Assembly (NCBI GenBank): GCA_035457105.1
Contig: DATIBX010000137.1
Span: 1 to 24,046 of the forward strand
Direction: 5' to 3'
DNA: 24,046 bases
DNA from: PSRF01 sp035457105
GTDB lineage: Bacteria; Acidobacteriota; Blastocatellia; Pyrinomonadales; Pyrinomonadaceae
The notes beneath the pieces were generated by a model. That model saw only the letters and a list, made by a program, of their open reading frames with translations, did not search any database and was not told where the DNA came from. This document shows positions 1 through 5,989 of the stretch, in pieces. The translations under genes were made by a program, and so were the position numbers. The first letter of the stretch is position 1. Each line of letters opens with the position of its first letter.

Positions 1-1
1 C

Positions 2-577
2 AAGGCTGCTTATGGCGATACAACATCGCCGAATGTTTCTGTTCCCGTACCAATCGTGCGATTACGGGAGTTCTTACCTGACAGCCAAAGACTTGGCCAA
101 GGTGTCGAAGTAGGTATCGGCAACTGGGAAATAATTCTTGAGAACAACAAGGTCGCGTATATGCTCGACTTTGTGCAAACGCAACGCTTCCTGACCGCGT
201 TTCCACTTTCTCTGACGCCGGCCCAATTTGTTGACAAGCTGAATCAGAACTCAGGGGGCGTTCTTTCGCAAGCCGAGCGAGATCAATTGGTCAATGAATT
301 GACAGTCGCTGGTAACGGAAATCCAGGTCGTGCGAGCGTCCTTCGTAAAGTCGCAGAAGATCCTGATATGAATTCCAACGAAAGGAATCGCGCGTTCGTT
401 CTGATGCAGTACTTTGGTTATCTCCGTCGTAACCCGGACGATCCACAGGATACTGACTTCCGCGGTTGGGAGTTCTGGTTGAACAAGCTGAACCAGTTCA
501 ACGGAAACTTCGTCAACGCCGAAATGGTGAAAGCCTTCATTACTTCCGATGAGTACATCCTGAGGTTCGGAAAGTAG
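2..577 (+). CDS. C-terminal part of a DUF4214-domain protein (5' end outside window)
   Basis: The reading frame is open from base 2, so the start codon lies upstream of the window and only about 191 C-terminal residues are visible. The whole visible part matches the C-terminal region of the large metalloprotease at 15371-19582: both have KAAYGD near the beginning, FVDKLNxN, LSQAER, NRAFVLMQYFGYL and a 21-residue stretch, beginning LNKLNQF and ending VKAFI, that is identical. This is the DUF4214 type of module, found at the C-terminus of many secreted bacterial proteins; its function is not firmly established. The catalytic or binding part of this protein is not visible. The frame ends in TAG just before a palindromic repeat at 602-695. 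An internal GTG at 56 is only a codon within the longer frame. Family assignment is confident; the protein's role is unknown. Confidence 0.85.
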   Translation, partial: KAAYGDTTSPNVSVPVPIVRLREFLPDSQRLGQGVEVGIGNWEIILENNKVAYMLDFVQTQRFLTAFPLSLTPAQFVDKLNQNSGGVLSQAERDQLVNELTVAGNGNPGRASVLRKVAEDPDMNSNERNRAFVLMQYFGYLRRNPDDPQDTDFRGWEFWLNKLNQFNGNFVNAEMVKAFITSDEYILRFGK

Positions 578-601
578 GTTTTTGAGATTAAGAATTAAAT
601 C

Positions 602-695
602 TTGGAGTGCGCCGGCCTGGCGGCGCTTTTGAACCCTTGATTTTCGTTGGTTGGTGGCTAGTATTACAAAGCGCCGCCGAGCGGGCGCACTCCAA
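602..695. repeat. GGAGTGCGC palindromic repeat, inverted doublet (copy 1)
   Basis: Two 29-base arms (602-630 and 667-695) are imperfect reverse complements, both beginning TTGGAGTGCGC when read inward and ending in GGCGGCGCTTT. The 36-base loop contains no gene. Related arms occur at 4481-4571 and 7139-7170. The arrangement resembles REP/BIME-type intergenic palindromes. It sits between the DUF4214 gene and the lipoprotein gene, whose stop codon lies inside the element, and it could act as a transcription stop for both. Confidence 0.8.
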
Positions 696-1164
696 ATTTT
701 CTGGTGACCACATTGAAATCGCCGTTTCGAAAGGGCCATCCGTCCGGGCCAATCAACTCAATACGAATCATATGATCGCCCGGCGTCCATCCAGTTAAAA
801 CCACCTGCTGCCACCGATCGAGCCACTGCATTTCTCCGTCATCGATTATGTAACGCACTCTATAGTCGCCTCCATCGCCTTTTAAGGTTGCGTTGGCGAG
901 CGAGAAATCAATTACAACCTCTTCGTTGGTGGAAACCACTTTTCCATCTGGCAGATTGAACAGCAGTAGCGGCTTGTTTACATCAACATTCGCGCCGGTT
1001 TCATACGTTGCCGGAGATCTTGGTCCATCCCGAAACTCAATTTTTAGGACCTGATGCGGTGGTGGAGGTACAATAGTAGTCGCTGTCGTATGGGCACTGT
1101 CCTTGTTCGAGCCGCACGATGCCATTAAGACGAGACCGGCAAACAGTAAGAAGGTTTTTGACAT
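664..1164 (-). CDS. Small predicted lipoprotein of unknown function
   Basis: A 166-residue protein starting MSKTFLLFAG, with a short hydrophobic signal and a lipobox-like LMASC in which Cys17 would be lipidated, so it is probably exported and membrane-anchored. The longer frame to 1209 adds 15 residues before the signal and is less likely. After a low-complexity linker with four prolines, the remaining ~125 residues look like a beta-rich domain (alternating hydrophobic stretches, VRYIIDDGEMQW, GWTPGDHMIRIEL). I do not recognise a named family. The last ten residues (FGVRPLGGAL) and the stop codon lie within the right arm of the palindromic repeat at 602-695, so the C-terminus was probably altered by that element. 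It is divergent from the cytochrome c peroxidase gene, with a 216-base shared upstream region. Confidence 0.75.
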   Translation of the reverse strand: MSKTFLLFAGLVLMASCGSNKDSAHTTATTIVPPPPHQVLKIEFRDGPRSPATYETGANVDVNKPLLLFNLPDGKVVSTNEEVVIDFSLANATLKGDGGDYRVRYIIDDGEMQWLDRWQQVVLTGWTPGDHMIRIELIGPDGWPFRNGDFNVVTRKFGVRPLGGAL

Positions 1165-1380
1165 TCGATTCAGATTTAAGCCAGGTATCTGCATTTGTCC
1201 TTCCAGCATACACAGTCGTCAAAATTAGGCAAAGAGGGTAATAAAGCAAAACCTTCATTGGTCCAATTGGTCCAAAAATCCCTAGACATTTTGAGTAGAC
1301 CAGTGTAAGAATCCGCAAAATTTAAACCTATTGTTTCTTCAAAAACGGAGGGCGAGAGTATCGAGCGACTCGCAGAGACT

Positions 1381-2436
1381 ATGAGCATAAATAAGATTCT
1401 GGCTTCCTTTGCAATTCTTTGTGTTGTGTTAAGTCTCACATTGGTGGTTGGTTGTAACAGTCATAGTACACCCGACGTCGCAGGCGGATTTACTCCTGAC
1501 ATCCAGCCCTTGCCGCCACAGCTGACAACTTACGAAGCGATGACCATTCCCACGGACAACGCGCTTAGCCCAGAGAAGGTTGCGCTTGGCCGGCAACTGT
1601 TTTTTGATGAGCGCCTTAGTGTCGACGGAAGTAGGTCGTGTTACGCGTGCCACGTTTGCGAGCATGGTCTAACCGATGGTTTGCCAAAAGCGATCGGTGC
1701 CGGTAACAAGCAATTGCCTCGTAGTAGTCCCACCCTTTGGAACATTGGGTACCAGAAAGAATTCTATTGGGACGGCAGGAGTCCTTCGCTTGAAAAACAA
1801 GCACTTGCCGCTTGGACTGGCGCGAACATGGGAGCAAAGGCTGATGAAATAGTTGCGAAACTGAATGCCCTTCAAGGTTATAAAGCACAGTTTCAAAAGG
1901 TATTTCAAAGCGACGCCACTCCTGATAACGTCGTAAAGGCGATCGCTTCATACGAGCGCACAATCATAAGTGGCAATACCCCCTGGGATAGATGGAAGGC
2001 TGGTGATCAGAGCGCCCTAAGCGAAAGTGCTGTGCGCGGTTGGAATATCTTTCAAGCGATCAAGTGTCAAAACTGCCATGACGGAGTTTTGTTTACGGAC
2101 CAGCAATATCACAACGTGGGGATTGGTATGGACCAGAAGGACCCTGACGTTGGTCGTTTCAAGGTCTCCAACAAGCCGGAAGACACGGGAGCCTTCAAAA
2201 CCCCTACGCTTCGTGACATAGCCAACACGGCACCTTATTTTCATGATGGAAGTGCTAAGACTCTGGAGGAAGCGGTTGATACGATGCTGGCGGGAGGAAA
2301 GCCCAACCAGCATCTCGACAAGAAAAATCTTCAGCCACACAAGCTCGATGCAACCATGCGTGAGGATTTATTGAACTTTCTACGGTCGTTGTCTGTTGAT
2401 TGCAAGCTGACTAAACCAGCACTACCGCAAAAATAG
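1381..2436 (+). CDS. Di-haem cytochrome c peroxidase (CcpA/MauG family), lipoprotein type
   Basis: A 351-residue protein with two c-type haem motifs, CYACH (Cys87-His91) and CQNCH (Cys229-His233), at the spacing of the bacterial di-haem peroxidase family, which reduces hydrogen peroxide with electrons from small c-type cytochromes or similar donors outside the cytoplasmic membrane. The N-terminus is a hydrophobic signal ending in LVVGC (Cys25), so it is probably a lipoprotein. Family landmarks include LGRQLFFDERLS, SPTLWNIGYQ, FYWDGRSPSLE, a TPTLRDI segment and APYFHDG. An extra Cys and His follow the first motif (CHVCEHG), where relatives usually have an Asp-Pro type sequence. No good ribosome binding site precedes the ATG, but the signal peptide supports this start. 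It converges on the superoxide dismutase gene. MauG-like oxidation roles cannot be excluded. Confidence 0.9.
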   Translation: MSINKILASFAILCVVLSLTLVVGCNSHSTPDVAGGFTPDIQPLPPQLTTYEAMTIPTDNALSPEKVALGRQLFFDERLSVDGSRSCYACHVCEHGLTDGLPKAIGAGNKQLPRSSPTLWNIGYQKEFYWDGRSPSLEKQALAAWTGANMGAKADEIVAKLNALQGYKAQFQKVFQSDATPDNVVKAIASYERTIISGNTPWDRWKAGDQSALSESAVRGWNIFQAIKCQNCHDGVLFTDQQYHNVGIGMDQKDPDVGRFKVSNKPEDTGAFKTPTLRDIANTAPYFHDGSAKTLEEAVDTMLAGGKPNQHLDKKNLQPHKLDATMREDLLNFLRSLSVDCKLTKPALPQK

Positions 2437-2452
2437 GGGACAGGGGCCAGCA

Positions 2453-2597
2453 TTCAGGGGTCGGAGCATTGGATAATTATGATTTGATATTTGAGACTTA
2501 TTAGCTTTGCAGGATTCGACAGCGATTTGATACAGCACAGAGCAAATAGTAATTCTCAAGTATCAAATCATAATTATCCAATGCTCCGACCCCTGAA
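2453..2597. repeat. Long inverted repeat, 44-base arms, between convergent genes
   Basis: Arms 2453-2496 and 2554-2597 are reverse complements over 44 bases with a single mismatch (37 uninterrupted matches from the outer end), around a 57-base loop. The outer ends read TTCAGGGGTCGGAGCATTGG and its complement. It fills most of the 178 bases between the stop codons of the peroxidase and the superoxide dismutase. It could serve as a two-way terminator, but neither side carries a clear T-run. Its size and near-perfect symmetry also fit a small non-coding mobile element. No ORF is inside. Confidence 0.88.
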
Positions 2598-2614
2598 CCC
2601 TCATCTCTCTGCTT

Positions 2615-3250
2615 TTAGGCGCGGGCAGTGTGCGACCCAATGTTTGACTGGAGTCGTTTTTCAACAGCGCTCCAATTAATGTTCGAGAAGAAGGCCTCAA
2701 TATATTTCGGCCGCTCAGCCGGTTTGTAATCCAGTAAAAACGCGTGCTCCCAAACATCCATCACCAGGATGGGATTGAACCCCGCCACATTCCCTGTTTC
2801 GTGGAGCGTAATCCAATGGTTTGAAAGTCTTCCGTTAGCCGGATTCTGGTTGCATATTGCCCAACCAACCCCTCGCATTTTCCCGATGCCAATAAAATCC
2901 GTTTTCCAGATCTCATAGTTTCCGAAAGTCGATGCTGCTGCCTTTGCAAAAGTCGAATTGGATCCCGGATCCCCTGTACCGCCTCCAGTTTGGAGGTTAT
3001 CGAAGTAGTACTCATGCAGAACCATTCCGTTGTACTCGAAACCGAGTCGTCGGGTTAATTCTGAATACGCAGGCATCTCTTCCTGATCGACATTTCCGTC
3101 CTTGATGAATTCAGTTATCCGATCGGTCAAGTTGTTAGTCTCTTTCACGTACCCTTCGTAGAGTTTGAAGTGCATTTCAAGAGTTTGGTCGGATATGCCT
3201 TTTAGCCGACTGAGATCAAACTGACGAGCTTTATAAGAACCTACTCCCAT
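2615..3250 (-). CDS. sodA: Fe/Mn-type superoxide dismutase
   Basis: A 211-residue protein of the iron/manganese superoxide dismutase family, which converts superoxide to oxygen and hydrogen peroxide. The four metal ligands are visible at the usual spacing: His27 (EMHFKLYEGYV), His79 (GMVLHEYYFDNL), Asp165 and His169 (MDVWEHA). There is no signal peptide, so it is probably cytoplasmic. The signature after WEHA is FLLDY rather than the usual YYLDY, and the region before it (ITLHETGNVAGFNP) is divergent, so metal preference cannot be called and the symbol covers the Fe/Mn family generally. The start at 3250 is chosen because GGAGG (3260-3264) lies 9 bases upstream; the longer frame to 3286 would place that site inside the coding sequence. 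Long inverted repeats lie on both sides of the gene. Its product, peroxide, is the substrate of the neighbouring peroxidase. Confidence 0.92.
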   Translation of the reverse strand: MGVGSYKARQFDLSRLKGISDQTLEMHFKLYEGYVKETNNLTDRITEFIKDGNVDQEEMPAYSELTRRLGFEYNGMVLHEYYFDNLQTGGGTGDPGSNSTFAKAAASTFGNYEIWKTDFIGIGKMRGVGWAICNQNPANGRLSNHWITLHETGNVAGFNPILVMDVWEHAFLLDYKPAERPKYIEAFFSNINWSAVEKRLQSNIGSHTARA

Positions 3251-3259
3251 TTTCCTAAA

Positions 3260-3264
3260 CCTCC
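3260..3264 (-). promoter_or_regulatory. Ribosome binding site fixing the superoxide dismutase start
   Basis: GGAGG on the minus strand, 9 bases before the ATG at 3250. It lies within the alternative longer frame that begins at 3286, which argues for the shorter 211-residue protein. Confidence 0.7.
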
Positions 3265-3399
3265 GCAAATGATTAATGAAATTCAAACGGGGACGTCTGG
3301 GGATTATGGCGACTATCTCGCTGGATTGTGGCGAATCAGTGTAGACGCTGATGAATTAATGTGGTGATGGACGTGGATCAGCAAAAAACGAAATTAAGT

Positions 3400-3522
3400 A
3401 GCAAATTAGAGAGCGAACCATTGATCAATTATCAATTGATACTTGTTAATTACTAATTTGCTCTTCCGGCATTATTAGCAATTCAAAAATATCAAATCAC
3501 CAATTGATCAATGATTCGCTCT
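3400..3522. repeat. AT-rich nested inverted repeats upstream of the superoxide dismutase
   Basis: A 21-base arm at 3410-3430 is the reverse complement of 3502-3522 with one mismatch. Immediately outside it, 3400-3409 (AGCAAATTAG) is the exact complement of 3453-3462, which lies in the loop of the first pair. The two pairings interlock, so alternative folds are possible. The loop also contains the 12-base palindrome TATCAATTGATA. The block lies in the 293 bases between the dismutase start and the PuuD-like gene's stop. It may end transcription of the upstream gene or be a small mobile palindrome. Confidence 0.75.
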
Positions 3523-3543
3523 TGGAACGTAACCAAACCAACC

Positions 3544-4344
3544 TTATCTACCGAATATGACCCAATCCCCGTGCGAAGTGGCCATGAAAAACAGCATAGG
3601 TAGCGAAAGCCAGGTGTTTGTTCGAGACGCTATAAAGGCCTGACGAGCAAGTTCTGGTGGAGCGGCTGGCCCAGTTCCCGCAGTGGCTGCGAGTATTCGC
3701 TTGTTGTTGGGCCAAATGATTCCCCAAACGTTCAACAGCATTACGATACCCAGTGCGCCGCCAATACCAATTGAGTAGGCTTTATTGCTCGCATAATTCT
3801 GGCCGTTGATCGTTAACATGTACGTAAAGAACTTGACAACCCCGTAGCTCACGATGAGGGTCAGCACAAACATCACGATGGCGAACACTCGACCGTCCTT
3901 AATCAATCCCGGCACCTTCTTGATTATCAGAAATTCAAATAGAAACAGCACTATCGGATAGGTAAGCCAGGATAAAATGATCAGTCCAACACTTACGTTT
4001 CCGTTGCCCAGAGTGTTTGCGTTTCTCACATCTGGGCCAAGGATGTACATTGCGTAGTAAGTGAAACCCACCAGTACGGTTATTAACGCACCCCACCGGA
4101 AGTACCACAGCGCATCTCCGAGAAGTTTTGGATTTACCTTCTTCTTGGTGTCGGCATCGATTGTCTTTTGAAAAGGTACATTTACAAGGTTGAAAAAGTA
4201 GAGTAACCCGATCCAAGTTATGCCCGCGACAAAATGGGACCACCGCAAAAAGATTCGGGCAATGGCAGCTCCATCTGGTGAGTTGAACACTCCATCAAAC
4301 ATAGCCAGACTGATGGGGAGATGGACAGTTGACTCAATTAGCAT
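3544..4344 (-). CDS. PuuD-like integral membrane protein (urate hydroxylase N-terminal family)
   Basis: A 266-residue membrane protein with about seven or eight hydrophobic segments. The beginning (FLRWSHFVAGITWIGLLYFFN) and the following WYFRWGALITVLVGF resemble the membrane domain of urate hydroxylase PuuD, the family often labelled urate oxidase N-terminal (PF06181). The known bacterial urate hydroxylase oxidises urate and has an additional C-terminal cytochrome c part. Here the protein stops after the membrane domain (MATSHGDWVIFGR) and no CxxCH motif is present, so urate oxidation is uncertain and an electron-transfer role is equally possible. The start at 4344 is supported by GGAGG five bases upstream. 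No purine catabolism genes are nearby. It lies downstream of the ferredoxin gene on the same strand, 230 bases away, with a palindromic repeat between. Family assignment rests on recognition of the N-terminal pattern only. Confidence 0.65.
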   Translation of the reverse strand: MLIESTVHLPISLAMFDGVFNSPDGAAIARIFLRWSHFVAGITWIGLLYFFNLVNVPFQKTIDADTKKKVNPKLLGDALWYFRWGALITVLVGFTYYAMYILGPDVRNANTLGNGNVSVGLIILSWLTYPIVLFLFEFLIIKKVPGLIKDGRVFAIVMFVLTLIVSYGVVKFFTYMLTINGQNYASNKAYSIGIGGALGIVMLLNVWGIIWPNNKRILAATAGTGPAAPPELARQAFIASRTNTWLSLPMLFFMATSHGDWVIFGR

Positions 4345-4480
4345 ACGTCCTCCGTGACTGGTGGTTAGACATCAGGCTCGATTCACTAAACGAACAAGTA
4401 AGCCGGAGCCTTAATAAGTTTTATTTGGAATTACGGGCGAAGATTACACCCATCAGAGGCCCAGACGCAATAACGGTCTT

Positions 4481-4571
4481 TTGGAAGTGCGCCGGCCAGC
4501 GGCGCTTTTTCAGACCCTTGGTGTTGTCAGGCGACCATATAACAATGCGCCGCTGGGCCGGCGCACTCCAA
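4481..4571. repeat. GGAGTGCGC palindromic repeat, inverted doublet (copy 2)
   Basis: Arms 4481-4509 (TTGGAAGTGCGCCGGCCAGC and on) and 4544-4571 are near-perfect reverse complements around a 34-base loop. The arms match those at 602-695 in both the TTGGAGTGCGC end and the GGCGC(T) inner end. The element begins four bases past the stop codon of the ferredoxin gene and probably also separates its transcript from the PuuD-like gene downstream. Confidence 0.82.
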
Positions 4572-4574
4572 GGT

Positions 4575-4907
4575 TTAATCGAGTGGTCTTGGACCAGCGT
4601 CCATGCCGCGGACGCTCGCTTGATTGATGACTCGGACTTTCAAATCCTGGTCCACGTGAATCTGACACGATAGTCTAATGTTAGGAGCGAGTTCCGCTTC
4701 GACTGCAAGCCGGTTCCGTTCAATTTCCGCCATTGCTTCCGGTTGACCTTCGAGAATTTCAACGCGACAAGTTGTGCAGCGAGCATTTCCACCACAACGA
4801 TGCAAGATATCAATCCCCGCATCCTCGAGAGCGAGCACCAACTTCTTGCCCTGAGGGGCATCAGTCTCAACTAAACCACCCGCTGTTTCCGCCTGAATTT
4901 TGGCCAT
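4575..4907 (-). CDS. [2Fe-2S] ferredoxin
   Basis: A 110-residue soluble protein of the [2Fe-2S] ferredoxin fold. The four cluster ligands are Cys38, Cys44, Cys47 and Cys81 (HRCGGNARCTTC and RLSCQ). The Cys-x5-Cys-x2-Cys spacing is that of adrenodoxin/Isc-type ferredoxins rather than the x4 spacing of photosynthetic plant-type ferredoxins. The N-terminal beta hairpin (MAKIQAETAGGLVETDAPQG) and GKKLVLALEDAGIDI helix are as expected. GGAG lies 9 bases before the start. It carries one electron to partners that cannot be named here. The position near the Fe-S assembly genes suggests a reductant role in cluster assembly, but the KorAB enzyme encoded downstream also needs a ferredoxin. Reduction potential and partner are not predictable from sequence. 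Confidence 0.88.
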   Translation of the reverse strand: MAKIQAETAGGLVETDAPQGKKLVLALEDAGIDILHRCGGNARCTTCRVEILEGQPEAMAEIERNRLAVEAELAPNIRLSCQIHVDQDLKVRVINQASVRGMDAGPRPLD

Positions 4908-4998
4908 TTATTAGACTCCAACTTTGTTTGTTTGATAGCTGAATGAATTTGACACAAGAGCGAGGCGTGGGGCAAGCGAACTATCGGCACATCTGACT

Positions 4999-5463
4999 CT
5001 AAAGCTCTAACTCCATAAAGATCGTCTCGTTCAACGGCGTCTCATAGTAAGGCTCAATCTCCCGGAACCCGAACGATCGGTATAAGGCAATCGCCTCGTT
5101 CATCTTGCCTGGCACCGTATCTAGACGCATTCGTTTGTAACCAAGCTGACGAGCCTCCTGGACCGCAGCCTCAACCAGAACCCGGCCAAGACCTTTACCA
5201 CGAAATTCGGGTCGCAAAAAGAGCCTCTTCATTTCACAGGTGTTTGTATCAATCTTCCGGAATGCGACACAACCTCCCGCTTCATCGCCGGTAGACAGAA
5301 GCAGTAGTCTGCCTGCGGGCGGCGCATATTCTCCAGGAAGGTTCGCCAGCTCTTGGTCAAAGTTCTGAAAGCAGAGGCTGAATCCCAACGACTGAGCGTA
5401 TTCCTCAAAGAGGGTGCGAGCAGTCGCAATCTCGTCGACCGAAGTAGCCTGAACAATCTTCAT
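4999..5463 (-). CDS. GNAT-family N-acetyltransferase
   Basis: A 154-residue acetyltransferase of the GNAT fold. The acetyl-CoA pyrophosphate-binding motif A is visible at about residues 78-100 (MKRLFLRPEFRGKGLGRVLV, with RGKGLG at 88-93), followed by motif B (LYRSFGFREIEPYY). The substrate cannot be inferred; small amines, amino acids or protein N-termini are all possible for this family. The start at 5463 is preferred because the longer frame to 5508 reads through a strong terminator-like hairpin. No Shine-Dalgarno site precedes the 5463 ATG; the bases before it are the T-rich tail of that hairpin. It may therefore be translated from a leaderless or very short-leader transcript, or coupled to read-through from the A-type carrier gene upstream. 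Confidence 0.85.
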   Translation of the reverse strand: MKIVQATSVDEIATARTLFEEYAQSLGFSLCFQNFDQELANLPGEYAPPAGRLLLLSTGDEAGGCVAFRKIDTNTCEMKRLFLRPEFRGKGLGRVLVEAAVQEARQLGYKRMRLDTVPGKMNEAIALYRSFGFREIEPYYETPLNETIFMELEL

Positions 5464-5497
5464 AAAGACAAAAGGAGACGGGATTGCTCCCGTCTCC
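5464..5497 (-). terminator. Rho-independent terminator after the A-type Fe-S carrier gene
   Basis: On the minus strand a perfect 10-base stem (GGAGACGGGA pairing with TCCCGTCTCC; plus-strand 5474-5483 with 5488-5497) closes a 4-base loop and is followed by TTTTGTCTTT. This is a textbook intrinsic terminator, 27 bases after the stop of the A-type carrier gene at 5524. The T-run ends directly at the ATG of the GNAT gene. Confidence 0.88.
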
Positions 5498-5523
5498 TCG
5501 AAAACCACGCCTTGGAGAAAGCG

Positions 5524-5880
5524 CTAAGCCGTAAAAGATGAACCGCAGCCGCAGCTACCGGTTGCATTTGGATTCTTAAACGTAAAACCAGATCCCATTA
5601 CCCCGCTGACATAATCGATCTCAACGCCATTCAAGTATTGTGCGCTGAACATGTCGATAAACATCCGCACACCTTTTTCATCCATCACGAAGTCGCCTTC
5701 GCGCGCTTGCTCCTCAATATTTAGACTGTACTGAAAACCGGAACAGCCACCGGGAACAACTCTAACTCTTAATCCGGATGTTTCCGGCAAACCCTCTTCA
5801 CTAGACATAAACTTCCTAATCTCGGAAGCGGCTGACTCGGTGACGTTTAGGGCCACGGTTGGTGCTGTAGTCGCTGACAT
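5524..5880 (-). CDS. erpA: A-type iron-sulfur carrier (ErpA/IscA/HesB family)
   Basis: A 118-residue A-type Fe-S protein. The three conserved cysteines are present: Cys46 (VVPGGCSGFQY) and the C-terminal pair Cys110 and Cys112 (GSCGCGSSF). In the family these bind a [2Fe-2S] or [4Fe-4S] cluster and pass it from the scaffold to target enzymes in the cytoplasm. Length and motif order are typical. A purine-rich GAGAGGA precedes the start. It lies 109 bases downstream of the Mrp ATPase gene on the same strand and close to NifU/NifS-like genes, consistent with one Fe-S assembly locus. A strong terminator ends this unit. ErpA, IscA and SufA cannot be separated on sequence alone, so the symbol is the best guess within the family. 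Confidence 0.88.
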   Translation of the reverse strand: MSATTAPTVALNVTESAASEIRKFMSSEEGLPETSGLRVRVVPGGCSGFQYSLNIEEQAREGDFVMDEKGVRMFIDMFSAQYLNGVEIDYVSGVMGSGFTFKNPNATGSCGCGSSFTA

Positions 5881-5909
5881 TTCTTCTATCCTCTCTTAAT
5901 TCGTTGTCC

Positions 5910-5979
5910 GTCTTTGGACTTACGACTTAAGTCTCTTCCAGCCCTTTTCGGCCGAGACATAAGACCTAAGACCAAAGGC
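5910..5979. repeat. Imperfect 25-base inverted repeat between mrp and the A-type carrier gene
   Basis: 5910-5934 and 5955-5979 are reverse complements at 20 of 25 positions around a 20-base loop. It starts 11 bases past the mrp stop codon. No T-run follows on the minus strand, so it is not a clear intrinsic terminator. It could attenuate or stabilise the mrp transcript. Confidence 0.5.
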
Positions 5980-5989
5980 CAGCTTTATC

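Noticed and set aside
607..798. Short plus-strand frame across the palindromic repeat
   Set aside because: It is built largely from the repeat and the antisense strand of the lipoprotein gene.
5464..5508. Longer start for the GNAT protein
   Set aside because: The extra 15 codons are the terminator hairpin itself.
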